The notes under the pieces are model-generated. The model saw only the letters and a program-made list of their open reading frames with translations. It was not told the origin of the DNA and did no database searches. This document shows positions 12,730 through 25,055 of a stretch of DNA of 64,000 nucleotides, piece after piece. Within the stretch, counting starts at the first letter, position 1; each line of letters opens with the position of its first letter. The position numbers were made by a program, and so were the translations under genes. This stretch comes from Bidens hawaiensis (taxonomy: Eukaryota; Streptophyta; Magnoliopsida; Asterales; Asteraceae), in the NCBI GenBank assembly GCA_021521415.1, contig JAIQDT010007625.1, positions 1-64,000 on the forward strand, written 5' to 3'.

Positions 12730-13429
12730 GTTGGTATCAAAGCCTGGGTTACCGAATCGTTCAGACTAACCGTTGAACTGATTCATTTCGCTCTTGAATC
12801 CACCATGGACGTTAAACGATGAAGTTCGTTGAAATTATTATTGGGGGTTTTGAAATTATTTGATGATTTGGAGAAAAGTATATGGATTGATGTTTGGGTT
12901 GATGACTCGTTCGGAGATCCAACATCAATTTCATGTTTATTTGGTCGGAATGGTCCAGATCTGATGTAACAGTGTTATTTGGCTCGTTTTGGGGCAACTC
13001 TGTTCATTTGATGATTTCCAGATCAGAAAAGGATGTGGATAAGATTGAAGATAGATTTCTTTTGTTTATTTCGAGATGACCTGGATATTGCTCATCGATT
13101 CTTTTTAGATTTCGGAACTACTTTTTCGATCTGAAATAATTAGGGTTTTGTTTGCTCGATATTGATAAGTGTGCTGCACAAACAAGATATGGTATGCTGG
13201 AAAACGTTGCCGTTGGTACAAACTTGTATGAAGAAGGTACAAGTCAAGAATGAACAGGTACTAGAGGCAATATTATCATTTTTTGTTGTAGCAAATGCAA
13301 AATGAATATTCAAGCAGGTTCTACAAGGGAAAATCAGTGATTGATGTTGCAGAAATGAATATTTGATGTACCGGCCATACAATGAACATATAAGATTGAT
13401 CTCGAGTAATGATAATGGTTAAGTGTTGC

Positions 13430-13935
13430 TCCTGGCATAGTTTGTGTTTTGCCCAAGCACAACTTTTGGTTCGGTCACACTTTATCTCGGGCACATCTTA
13501 TCTCGGGCGCATCAAGTTCCAGTGTCGAGTAACCCCTTGCATATCTTTGGTCTTCTCAAGAAAACTATCTTTTATCTTTCCGGGCACACTTTGTGTTAGG
13601 AAAGTGCTTCCGAGCACACTTTGTGCTTTCCAGACACACTTTGTGTCAGGAAAGTGCTTCCGAGCACACTTCGTGCTTTCCGGGCACACTTTGTGCTAGG
13701 AAAGTTTCCAAGCACACTTTGTGCTAAGTGAAATGCTCCCGGGCACACTTCCGGGCACACTGTGTGCTCGTTGAAAAAAAATAGAAAAATCACAAGTATT
13801 TTGCTTCCGAGCACACTCTCGAGCACGCTTCCGAGCACGCTTCCGGGCACACTTTTGCTCCTGAGCATGCTCGGTAATTAAAAAAAAAAAAAATTTTGTG
13901 CTCCCAAGCACACTGTGTGCTAGGAAAAAGTGTTT
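13430..13935 (+). repeat. Minisatellite of short palindromes (GCACA...TGTGC)
   Basis: A degenerate unit of about 20-40 bp built on CGGGCACACTTTGTGCT, with more than a dozen GCACAC cores. Many copies are perfect short inverted repeats, AGCACA-CTT-TGTGCT, so transcripts could form a row of small hairpins. Its base composition is much more GC-rich than the rest of the element. Open frames across it on both strands are repeat artefacts. Confidence 0.75.
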
Positions 13936-14881
13936 GTGTGCTAGGAAACAGAAAGTTTGTGCTTGTGAAACATTTCAAAGTTTTGAAGAAACTTTTGAGA
14001 TTTTTGGTGCCGTTGACCGTTTGACCAAGCTGTTCTCTACGGAAGATATATACCAGGGGTATTTTGGTAATTTTTCTCCAATCATCAACAAGCTTATGGA
14101 ATTCAAACCTCATCCAATTTCACGACTTCATCAAAAGCTTTACAAGAACAAGTGTTGACCAAGCTTAAGGATTTAATCACTTTTAGTGTCAACCAACATA
14201 TGAATATGTTTAATTTCAGATTTTACAATCTTGATAAGGATGGTCAAGATTGCTTCACCCACACTTGATTTGAAGACACATTTATTAAAGACAATTGCTA
14301 CGAAATTGGGGGAGTAAAAATCTTTTAATTTCATTGCAAATGGCATGCTTCAAATCAAGTAAAAGACTCAAGTTAACGAAAAGTTGATCAAGATCAATAA
14401 TCCAAGGTTTTTCAAAGATGTTTCATTGTTTGTAAGTTTTCAGATTTCCTAGTACGGATGAGAAGATAGAGTCATCTCCAACAACAATGTTGAAAGGATG
14501 ACCAGTAGAGTCTAACCTCCTATGAAATAGTCACTTGAACAGTCAAGAACGGGTTATGGTTGACTTGAATGCTATCTTGATTCAGGGAATGGTTTGAAGA
14601 TGAGTTACAAGGGAAGAAACAGATTTGAAGAATTGAAGATTATTTAATGATCACATTGAGTTTATTTCTTTCTGTGATAACCTTGTTACTTGAAGTTGAT
14701 CTTTGAAGTTCAAACCTCGTTCATATGCCCATACAACTATATATCCAAAAGTGTAATAAGAGTAATAATTCGAAATGAACAATGGAAGAAGCTTAACGTG
14801 AGGGGGAGAATTTCAACGGAAGACAACGAGTTATGAGGTGATCATGGAAGAAATTCGATGGCATCGGTCTATGGGGGAGAT

Positions 14882-15416
14882 TGTTGGAACTTATGTTTTA
14901 GACTGATGCATCGAATTAATTTGTGGGTGAAAAAATATATTATTCGGTCTCAATCAAGGGTGGATGGCTTGAAGACCAAGTCATGCTAGGCTAGTATAAA
15001 TAGTTGTTTTTATTTATTTGTTTAGTATGAATGAATGTATTGTGTATGTGTGAGATCTAAGGTTTATCCCTTTGAGAGAGTCTCCGCCTCCAGGATGAGC
15101 TCTCCTGGTGGCGGCTGAGATATTTCTTAATTGATTGTATGTATGAATGTATGTATGAGTGTTTCATCTTTGTGTGAATCATTCGGCTTATATTAATCAT
15201 ACTACCCTTTCTATCTTGTTTGTGTTTTGATTACAATTGTTCATCCTATTATTGATTGTTAATCAAATCAGGCTCTCTTCCAATACACCTCATCCGTCCA
15301 AACATCTTTCAAGAGTGAATCTGAGTGAGATTCGATCCTAACCCTAGACCTGAGCTCCACACCGTTGATTAATACCGACTATATTCACGCTTCCGCACCG
15401 GGGCTCGGTTCTCTCA
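14882..15416 (+). repeat. 3' LTR of the non-autonomous element
   Basis: 535 bp, same ends as the 5' LTR, preceded by a G-rich polypurine tract. Confidence 0.9.
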
Positions 15417-18250
15417 CTGTGGAACACATTAACCCACCGTCTTTCATGGTAGCAAACCAATTGATTGCTTACCACATTTCTATCAGTAGGACATCTTACG
15501 ATAACGTATGACACCTTAAAACACCGATATATTGAATAGCTTACAACAAAAAACGGCACCGTAGGATACATTAGCAATTGTTTTGAGTCCGTATGATACC
15601 ATAGGACACACTAACAAACTTAAAGCTTGGTGAGGACATCGTACAACACGTTTGGATATGGTGCTTCCCCTTACCACACCTTATATACCCCTCAACACCG
15701 TATAACATCATAAAACATTGTGACAACATACGACTCTGTAGATAAATCTAACATACTGTTTTTGACAGTAGAAAACCAATGGATTCCTTACCACACATGT
15801 TGTCGTTAGGGTAACATACGACCTCATGCGACAATGTACGACTCCTTAATACACATTGTATCTATTAAGAATAGCATACAACAACATGCGACACCATTGG
15901 ACACTTTACCAAACCTTTTGACACGTTATGATACCATAGGAGACATATAAAAATTATAAGCTTATTGAGGACATCATACAACAAGTTTGGAAGCCAGGCG
16001 TCCCCTTACCACAGCGTAAGATAACTTTCGAAATTTATAACATCGTAAATAAATTATGACAACGTTCGAATCTGTGGAACACATTAACTCTCCGTCTTTC
16101 ATGGTAGCAAACCAATTGATTCCTTACTACACCTGCTATAAGTAGGACATCTTACGATAACGTATGACACCTTAAAACACCGTGCATCTATATAGAATAG
16201 CTTACAACAACATACGGCACCGTAGGATACATTAGCAATTGTTTTGAGACCTTATGATACCATAGGACACATTAACAAGTTTTAAGCTTAGTGAGGACAT
16301 CGTACAACACATTTGGATGTCGTGATTCTCTTTACCACACCGTATTGTATAACGTCATAAAAAATTGTGACAACGTACGACTCTGTAGATCACTCTAACA
16401 TACTATTTTCAATGGTAGCAAACCAATGGATTCCTTACCACACATGATGTCGTTTGAGTAACATATGACATCATGCGACAATGTACGACACCTTAAAACA
16501 CATTGTATCTATAAAGAATAGCATACAACAATATGCGACAGCATTAGATACATTACTAAACCTTTTGACACCTTATGATACCATAGGAGACATTTAAAAA
16601 TTATAAGCTAAGTGAGGACATCATACAACACATTTGGACTCCGGGCGCCGCCTTACCACAACGTAAGATACCTTTCAGCACCGTATAACATCATAAATAG
16701 ATTGTGACAACGTGGGAATATATGGAACAGATTAAACCACCGTCTTTCATGGTAGCAAACCGATTGATTCCTTACCACACTTGCTATCATTAGGACGTCT
16801 TACGACGTATGGCATCTTAAAACGCCGTGCATCTATATTAAATAGCTTACAATAACATACGACACCGTATGATACATTTGCAAATGTTTTGACACCTTAT
16901 GATACCATAGGACACATTAACAAAATTTAAGCTTAGTGAGGACATTGTACAACATGTTTGGATGTCGTGCTTCCCGTTACCACACCTTATTATACCCCTC
17001 AACACTGTATAACGTCATACAAACATTGTGACAATGTACGAATCTGTAGATGACTCTAACATACTGTTTTTGACTGTAGCAAACAAATGAATTCCTTCCC
17101 ACACATGTTGTCATTAGGGTAACATACGACATCATGTGACAATGTACAACGCCTTAAAACACATTGTATCTATAAAGAATAGCTTACAACAACATGCGGC
17201 ACCATTGGATAAATTACCAAACCTTTTGACAGATTATGATACCATAGGATACATTTAAAAATTATAAGCCAAGTGAGGACATCATAAAACACGTTTGGAT
17301 GCCGGGCGTCCCCTTACCACAGTGTAAGATACATTTCAACATCGTAAATAAGTTGTGACAACGTACAAATCTGTGGAACACATTAACACACCGCCTTTTA
17401 TTGTAGCAAACCAACGACTCTGTAGATGACTCTAACATACTGTTTTTGATGGTAGCAAACCAATGGATTCCTTACAACACCTGCTATCATTAAGGTAACA
17501 TACGACGTCATGCGACAAGTTACGACGCCTTAAAACACATTGTATATATTTAGAATAGCATAAAACAACATGCGGCACAATTGGATACATTACCAAACCT
17601 TTTGACACGTTATGAAGCAGGTTTGGACACATGGCGTCCCCTTACCACAGCGTAAGATACCTTTCAACATCGTAAATAAATTGTGACAACGTACGAATAT
17701 GTGGAACACACTAACCCACCGTCTTTCATGGTAGCCAACCAATTGATTCCTTACCACACCTGCTATCGTTAGGACATCTTAAGATAACGTATGACATCTT
17801 AAAACACCGTGCGTCTATATTGAATAGCTTACAACAACATACGAAACTGTAGGATACATTAACAATTGTTTTAACACCCTATGATACCATAGGACACATA
17901 AACAAATTTTAAGCTTAGTGAGGACATCGTACAACACCTTTGGATGTCGTGGTTCCCGTTACAACACCGTATTATACCCTTCAACACAGTATAACGTCAT
18001 AAAAACATTGTGACAACGTATGAATCTGTAGATCACTCTATCATACCGTTTTTGACGGTAGCAAACCAATGGATTCCTTACTACACATGCTGTCATTATG
18101 GTAACTTACGACATAATGCGAAAAACGCCACAAAACACATTGTATCTATAAAGAATAGCTTACAACAACATGCGGCAGAAATTGGAAACATTACCAAACC
18201 TTTTGACACGTAATGATACCATAGGAGACATTTACAAATTATATGCTAAG
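15417..18250. repeat. Satellite array, block 2c, with recombination scars
   Basis: A/B array continues with landmarks at 15640, 15975, 16301, 16622, 16946, 17283 and 17928. At about 17413 an A unit jumps directly into a B unit. At about 17610 some 55 bp are missing between TTATGA and GGTTTGGACA. Both look like unequal exchange or deletion junctions. Confidence 0.9.
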
Positions 18251-18752
18251 TGTCACACCCGGCCCTGAGCGGCGGAAACAGCCGGGCGCGCGCGAGTGGG
18301 AATTGATACTTAAGCACGGGCCATTGCAAACATTCAAAGTAAGATTTTCATTGCGCATGAAAAGTTTAATACAAATACATTACATTGTTTAAAAATTACA
18401 TAAAAACATCCAAGTATAAAAATTGTTGAAGATTTCTACGCCATATCCCCATGCGCGGCGGGAACAATCCACGCGCATCGAAGGGATAGAACTAAAATCT
18501 TCCAAAAAGCTAGTTTAGATGTTCAGCGTGAGGTGCTCTAAGTGTGACTCCATGCGCTACCTAGTTATCTCCTGAAAGACACGTAAAAACATTTGAATCA
18601 GTATAAACTGAGTGAGTTCACAAGTCTTAGTAACTTGATAAATCGTATTGCATCATAATCTTGATACAATTCATTCTGAAACATAATTCTGATAGCATCA
18701 TTAAAACACATGCTTGGTAAAACATAGTTATATCAACATATTCTGATAAAAT

Positions 18753-19090
18753 CGTTCCGCGGGTTACGCGCGAACATTTCTGGGAACTGTGCTCGTCTAT
18801 GCAAAGTGGCGCTGCCACTACGAGCTAAAATAAGTAATACCGTCCCGCGGGTTACGCGCGAACGTTTCAGGAACATGTGCTCGTCCATGCAAAGTGGCGC
18901 TGCCACTACGAGCTAAAATAATAATTCCGTCCCGCGGGTTACGCGCGGACGTTGTGCCGGAAAACAAGGCGCTCGTCCATGCAAAGAGGCGCGACCCCTA
19001 CGAGCGGGCTCAAACCCATAGTACTGCCCCATGACCATACTAGGCACTCGTCCATGCAAAGAGGTGCGACCCCTACGAGTGGGTGGATCA
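18753..19090. repeat. GC-rich tandem repeat, about 85-bp unit, inside the solo LTR
   Basis: Three to four copies of a unit running from CCGCGGGTTACGCGCG to a CTCGTCCATGCAAAG core and a CTACGAGC end. CTCGT and ACGAG are complementary, so each unit can fold on itself. Confidence 0.75.
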
Positions 19091-20285
19091 AACCAGCAGT
19101 CCCTACCCTTAGAGTTCCAATGGTAAAGTGATCACTTACTCGAGTTCTAGCGCACATACATCGAAAACCTTAGATAACCGTTTGCATTACTCATCATGAA
19201 ACATAACTTAAACACATAATCGCTTGCATAGCTTGTAAGTATACCATGATAAAACATTATTTAAGTACGTGTCCCTCGCCCCGAAAACAGTTTAAAAAAA
19301 ATAGTGAAAACAGTGAAAATAGGGGCTGTGAGACTCACCTGTGGTTCTTGTTAAGGGATTAATCGAGATTCGGGTTTTCCTGGTGTTGGCCTTGGAATTG
19401 AAGGTCTAGAATACGATTAAATAACAAGAAGTATATATATTAAGATCAAGAAATAGGAGAATATAAGGGTTGGAAAGTAGATCTCAAGGTTATAACCTCG
19501 GCTTACCTAGTAACTGGAACGGAATCGAAAATAACGGATGCTCGGGAGATGATTAGTGCAAGTTTGCAGTTCTTTGGAGTGTGTTTTGAGTGATAATTTA
19601 GGTTACATATTTAAAGGCAAACTCAAGGGAACACAATCCCTTGCTTTAGGGGATTGAAATCTTTTCATATCTAGGTGTAATGATGATAAAGTATGGAAAT
19701 TATTATTGTTTATTGTTTACTTAAAAGTGGAGGAGTGGACAAAAGATCTTGATTTGATTTGGACAGGACATGCAGGTCTGGGGTTGGTGAGAATAGGGTG
19801 GCTGACAGTTGACTTTTCATGTTACAGTGTGCTTTTTCAGGTACTTTTGTCAGTGTACAGTAAAAAGTGGAAAAATCCCTGAAACACGCTACTGTTTCCT
19901 TTTGGGCGGGAGTAATCTCCTTATGTCTGGAGAATAGACTGTGTTCTGTGCGCATCACTTTGTGCGCATAGCTTTCTGCGTGTAGGACATTTCTTTGCTG
20001 CGGGTAGGTGCGTAACCTTCTCGCAGTTGGGGATATTGAGTTTCATTTGTAGATTCTCCAGGTGGTCTTGGTATTTCAACATAGTGATCAGTCATGTTGA
20101 AGTCAATTCCATCTTGGAGCTTCAGACAAACTAGCTCTCAATGTTCCCGCCATGCGGGGAGGTTAGTTCCCTTCCGCACGCGCATAAACGATTTAGGATG
20201 CACCCGCCTTAGCATCATGCGGGATGGTCAACCCATAGACAACATAACGTTAAGTTACATGAAAACATAAAGCCAAAACATTCAC

Positions 20286-20425
20286 GCATGGCGCATATAA
20301 CATATGCTCACGCTGGTTCTTAACATGGTGCGCTCGCGCAGGGCGCACATAACAAATGCACGCGCTGACTAACATGGCGCGCTCGCGCAGGGCGCACATA
20401 ACAAATGCACGCGCTTAATATTTAC
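20286..20425. repeat. GC-rich tandem repeat, about 49-bp unit, inside the solo LTR
   Basis: Two clear copies and a weaker third, built on GCGCTCGCGCAGGGCGCACA followed by TAACAAATGCACGCGCT. Confidence 0.75.
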
Positions 20426-20487
20426 AATCACCTAATTATTAGGTTGATTACTTAGTTTAAGGGATTGGGAATTTACCGGGTGTCACA

Positions 20488-23255
20488 CTAAGTGAGGACT
20501 TCATACAACACGTTTGTAAGTCTGGCGTCTCTTTACCACAGTGTAAGATACCACATAACATCGTTAAACATTGTAAATAAATTGTGACAACATATGAATC
20601 TGTGGAACACATTAACCCACCGGCTTCCATACCACACATGTTATCATTATAGTAACATATGACATCAGGCGATAAAGCGCCATATAACACATTGTATCTA
20701 TAAAGAATACCTTACAACAACATGCGGCACCATTGGATACATTACCAAACCTTTTAACACGTTATGATACCATAGGAGACATTTCCGAATTTTAAGCTAA
20801 GTGAGGACATCATACAACAAGTTTGGACGTCGGGCGTCCCCTTACCACAACGTAAGATACCTTTCAATACCGTATAACATCATAAATAAATTTTGAGAAC
20901 GTACGAATCTGTGGATCACATTAACCCACCGTCTTTCACTGTAGCAAACCAACGGATTCCTTACCACGCCTGATGTCATTAGGACATCTTACGACAACGT
21001 ATGAAACCTTAAAACACCGTGCAACTATATTGTATAGCTTACAACAACATACGGCATCGTTGGATACATTAGCAAATGTTTTGACACCTTATGATACCAT
21101 ATGACACATTAACACATTTTAAGCATAGTGAGGACATCATAAAACACATTTGGACGTCGTGCGTCCCCTTACCACACCGTATTATACCCTCCAACACAGT
21201 ATAACGTCATAAAACATTGTGACAACGTACGACTTTGTAGATAACTCTAACATACTGCTTTCGACGGTAGCAAACCAATGGATTCGTTACCACACATGCT
21301 GTCGTTAGGGTAACATACGACATCATGCGTCAATGTACGACGCCATAACACACATTGTATCTTTTAAGTATAGCATACAACAACATGCGGCACCATTGGA
21401 TCCATTACCAAACCTTTTGACATATTATGATACCATTGGAGACACTTACATATTATATGCTAAGTGAGGACATCATACAACACATTTAGACGACGGGCGT
21501 CGCCTTACCACTTCGTAACATAGCTTTCAACATCGTATAACATTGTAATTAAATTGTGACAACGTAATTATCTGTGGAACACATTAACCCACCGTCTTTC
21601 ATGGTAGCAAACCAATTGATTCCTTACCACACCTGTTGTCATTAGGACATCTTACGATAATGTATGACACATTAAAACACTATGCATCTATATTATATAC
21701 CTTACAACAACATACGGCACTGTAGGATACATTAGCAAATGTTTTGACACCTTATGATACCATAGAACACATTGACACATTTTAAGCATGGTGAGGACAT
21801 CATACAACACTTTAGGACGTCGTGCATCCCCTTACCACACCGTAATATACCCTTCAACACAGTATAATGTCATAAACACATTGTGACAACGTGCGAATCT
21901 ATAGATAACTCTATCATACTATTTCGACCGTAGCAAACCAATGAATTCCTTACCACACATGCTATCATTACGGTAACATACGACATCATGCGGCAAAACG
22001 CCATATAACACACTGTATCTATAAAGAATACCTTACAACAACATGCGGCACCATTGGATACATTTCCAAACCTATTGACACGTTATGATACCATAGGAGA
22101 CATTTGCAAATTATAAGCTAAATGAGGACATCATACAACAAGTTTGGACGTCGGGCGTCGCCTTACCACAGCGTAAGATACCTTTCAACACCGTATAACA
22201 TCATAAGTAAATTGTGAGAACGTACGAATCTGTGGATCACATTAACCCACCGTCTTTCACGGTAGCAAACCAATGGATTCCTTACCACGCCTGCTGTCAT
22301 TAGGACATCTTACGACAACGTATGAAACATTAAAACACCGTGCATCTATATTGTATAGCTTACAACAACATACGGCACCGCAGGATACGCTAGCAAATGT
22401 TTTGACACCTTATGATACCATAGGACACATTAACACATTTTATGCTTTGTGAGGACAATATACAACAAGTTTGGACTTCGTGCATCCCCTTACCACCCCG
22501 TATTATACCCTTCAACACTGTAGAATGTCATAAAAACATTGTGACACCGTACAACTCTATAGATCACTCTAACATACCGTTTTCGACGTTAGCAAACCAA
22601 TGGATTCTTTACAACACATGTTGTTATTAGGGTGACATACGACATCATGCGACAATGTACGATGCCTTAAAACACATTGTATCTATAAAGAATAGCATAC
22701 AACAACATGTGGCACCATTGTTTACATTACCAAATCTTTTGACATGTTATGATACCATAGGAGACATTTACAAATTATAGGCTAAGCGAAGACATCATAC
22801 AACACGTTTGGATGCCGAGTGTCCCCTTACCACAGCGTAAGATACCTTTCAACATCGTATAACATCGTAAATAAATTATGATAATGTACGAATCTGTGGA
22901 ACACATTAACCCACCGTCATTAATGGTAGCAAACCAATTGATTCCTTACCACACATGCCATCAGTAGGAAATATTACGACAATGTATGTCACCTTAAAAA
23001 ACCGTGAATTTATATTGAATAGCTTAAAACAAAATACGGCATCGTAGGATATGTTAGCAAATGTTTTGAGACGTTGTGATGCCATAGGAAACATTAAAAC
23101 ATTTTAAGCTTAGTGAGAAAATCATATAACACGTTTGGAAGTCGTGCTTCCCCTCAACACCGTATAACGTCATAAAAACATAGTGACACCGTACGACTCT
23201 ATGGGTTACTCTAACATACTGTTTTTGACGGTAGCAAACCAATGGACTCCTTACC
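20488..23255. repeat. Satellite array, block 2d and right edge
   Basis: A/B array with landmarks at 20502, 20811, 21138, 21474, 21801, 22132, about 22458, 22796 and 23123. The array stops at about 23255 in mid-monomer, after TTCCTTACC, and passes into AT-rich DNA. The last B unit lacks about 25 bp near 23150. Confidence 0.9.
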
Positions 23256-24107
23256 TATAACGTTTGTTGATTTTTAAACCTAAAAACCCGACCCCATTTT
23301 ATTTTTTTTTGGTTTTGTTCTATTTAAATTTATACATTTTTATAATATTATTAATTAATCTCAATTTTCGTTTCATATATTTTATGTGATCATTTATATG
23401 CATATATTCTTTTTACCACCCTTGTAGTATTGCATACTCATTTAATTCATTCTTAATCAAAATAATTTATCCATGAACTTTTCCCATGCAAATCACTAGA
23501 ATAAATGTTGGTTATTTTTATTACCATCTTTTTCATATGTTGTTTATTTTAACTAAAAAAAATTAACCAATGAATGTTTTAATTAAATAAAATTTATTGA
23601 AAGAGTTAAACACTTTGAAAACCTTTTAAACCATTTTAATTTTTGTTTTTAATTATATTAAATATGATTAATTTTCATAAATTCCATAAGACATAACAAC
23701 TCTATACTTTCAAGGAGGACAAATCCTCCATTATTTTCATACCTCATCCACTATTTTCTTAAGACTGAAAGCACTAACAAGTAAGTTTTATGATTTAATG
23801 CACTTTATAGTTTTTGTTTTGATTTAATTTTGAATGTTTATAATATGTTCTTCATGGTAATGATACTTTTATAATAAAAATATTATATTATGGTTATAAG
23901 AAATCACTATGATCATGGATATCCAAGATAAACACTTTGATTTTCTAAATATTATATCAAAACTAGTTATTTTGCAATAACAAATATAAATATTATATAG
24001 ATGTTATTATCCATTGATCATCATAAACTTATATACCTTTTTATATTAAATAAGATGATACATCCAAAATGGTTGAAATTAAAGATTTCTCATAATAGAA
24101 CTAGTAT
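23256..24107. other. AT-rich unassigned DNA between satellite and element X
   Basis: No ORF of note and no recognisable motif. Since element X lies between this stretch and a gypsy LTR end at 59578-60676, this could be the 5' part of that same LTR, split by X. That is a guess from position and composition only. Confidence 0.35.
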
Positions 24108-24517
24108 TGTTAGTGCACGGTTTTGGCGTCTCGAGTCTTTGTATTTATCGTATTGTAATTTATTATTATTATTATATTGAAAGGATATTTATCTTTATTA
24201 AGTTAGTTCGTTAATGTAAGGCTAGTTCTTTAAGGATGTTTAACGAACTAGCCAGTTTGTTTAATGTCACTCTAATTCGTTAAGGATGTTTAATGAATGG
24301 GCTTATCGTTCGTTATGTATGTTCCCATTCATCATGGAATGTTGACTAATGGGGTATAACGAATCAACTTATTAGTTATATTTCCTTATTGAGTCTGTAA
24401 TGTTAACGAACTGGATGCCAATTCGTTACGGGAGGTGTAATGAATTGTGTCCATCGTCTATATATAGAGGGTTAGTCCTCTGTTAATTTAAGTTTTGATT
24501 ATCTAAAGTATTGAACC
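24108..24517 (+). repeat. Element X 5' LTR, first part
   Basis: 410 bp, ending at the GAACC target site of element Y. Contains several hairpins of the TTCGTTA...TAACGAA type and a TATA box, TATATATAGAGG, at about 24459. Y landed about 50 bp downstream of this TATA box, close to the expected transcription start. Confidence 0.88.
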
Positions 24518-25041
24518 TGTTAGTGCACGGTTTTGCGTCTTGAGTCTTTGTAATTATCGTTAACGTTTTGTTTGTTATTTAATGTAATAATTAGTTAATT
24601 TATTATCTAGTTCGTTAAGATTAAGTCTAGTTCGCTAGGGGATGTTAGCGAACTAAGACATTAATTGTATTCCCTCCTGATTCGTTAGGGGATGTTAACG
24701 AATCAGGGGGTGTTTCGTTAACTTAATGTATGTAAAGAAGGAGAGTCTGGTTCGCTAGGGGATGTTAGCGAACCAGATCCTCTTCTACATATAGTGAACC
24801 CCTGTTCACTGTTTAATTAAGTTTTGAGAGTTAATTATCGAACCTCTGTCAAATTGTTCTCTCGATCTTCAACCTAACCTTATACGAATTACGATTATAC
24901 ATATACTGATAATATATAAACACATAAAAACCTAATCTATGGTAATTATGAGCTAGATCTATATAAACGTATTAATTGGTTAAACACATATATGAGATCT
25001 GTTATAGTTACTGTTATTGATTGTTTAATCGAGTTCCAACA
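24518..25041 (+). repeat. Element Y 5' LTR
   Basis: 524 bp, TG...CA. Holds three hairpins at 24628-24655, 24676-24707 and 24746-24777 with perfect 10-12 bp stems and the same 8-base loop GGGGATGT. A weak TATA (CATATAG) is near 24787. Confidence 0.92.
24628..24777. promoter_or_regulatory. Triple hairpin array with constant loop and covarying stems
   Basis: Arms are TAGTTCGCTA (24628), CCTGATTCGTTA (24676) and TCTGGTTCGCTA (24746), each followed by the loop GGGGATGT and the exact complement. Where the stem reads TTCGCTA the other arm reads TAGCGAA; where it reads TTCGTTA the other arm reads TAACGAA. These paired changes mean the pairing, not just the sequence, has been kept. In the 3' LTR (41826-41976) the same three are present, the third with one arm mutated (GGTTTGCTA). 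Confidence 0.85.
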
Positions 25042-25043
25042 AG

Positions 25044-25055
25044 TGGTATTAGAGC
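25044..25055 (+). promoter_or_regulatory. Element Y primer-binding site
   Basis: TGGTATTAGAGC, two bases after the 5' LTR. It matches the Met-tRNA primer site TGGTATCAGAGC with one change. Confidence 0.9.

Larger units (their letters stand above)
12195..15416 (+). mobile_element. Non-autonomous LTR retrotransposon, 3.2 kb
   Basis: LTRs of 535 bp each (12195-12729, 14882-15416) start TGTTGGAAC and end CTCTCA, with about 12 substitutions between them by eye (about 98% identical), so the insertion is fairly recent. The primer site TGGTATCAAAGC starts at 12732 (Met-tRNA type). A polypurine tract (ATGGGGGAGAT) sits directly before the 3' LTR. The flanks ATGTG and CTGTG form a 5-bp target duplication with one mismatch. 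The 2152-bp interior has no gag, protease, integrase or reverse-transcriptase motif and no long ORF. Structure suggests a copia-type relative that is mobilised in trans. Confidence 0.9.
18251..20487 (-). mobile_element. Solo LTR, probably gypsy type, 2.2 kb
   Basis: One LTR-like unit with TG...CA ends (TGTCACACCCGG at the left, CCGGGTGTCACA at the right, forming a 12-bp terminal inverted repeat) and a perfect 5-bp target duplication CTAAG (18246-18250, 20488-20492). There is no primer site, coding region or second LTR, as expected after LTR-LTR recombination. Minus orientation is suggested by a TATA-like TTTAAATAT on the minus strand near 19605. The interior is GC-rich, unlike the surrounding satellite. 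A DNA transposon is less likely because its target duplication would not normally be 5 bp with TG/CA ends. Confidence 0.75.

Noticed and set aside
13409..13868. Cys-rich open frames on both strands
   Set aside because: Produced by the GCACAC minisatellite; repetitive wording in every frame.
18251..20487. DNA transposon with 12-bp terminal inverted repeats
   Set aside because: TG/CA ends with a 5-bp target duplication fit an LTR better, and no transposase is present.
5657..23255. CRISPR array
   Set aside because: Units are long, diverged and contiguous, without short repeats and unique spacers.
24103..24107. Target duplication for element X
   Set aside because: AGTAT on the left and ATAAA on the right do not match, so none is claimed.
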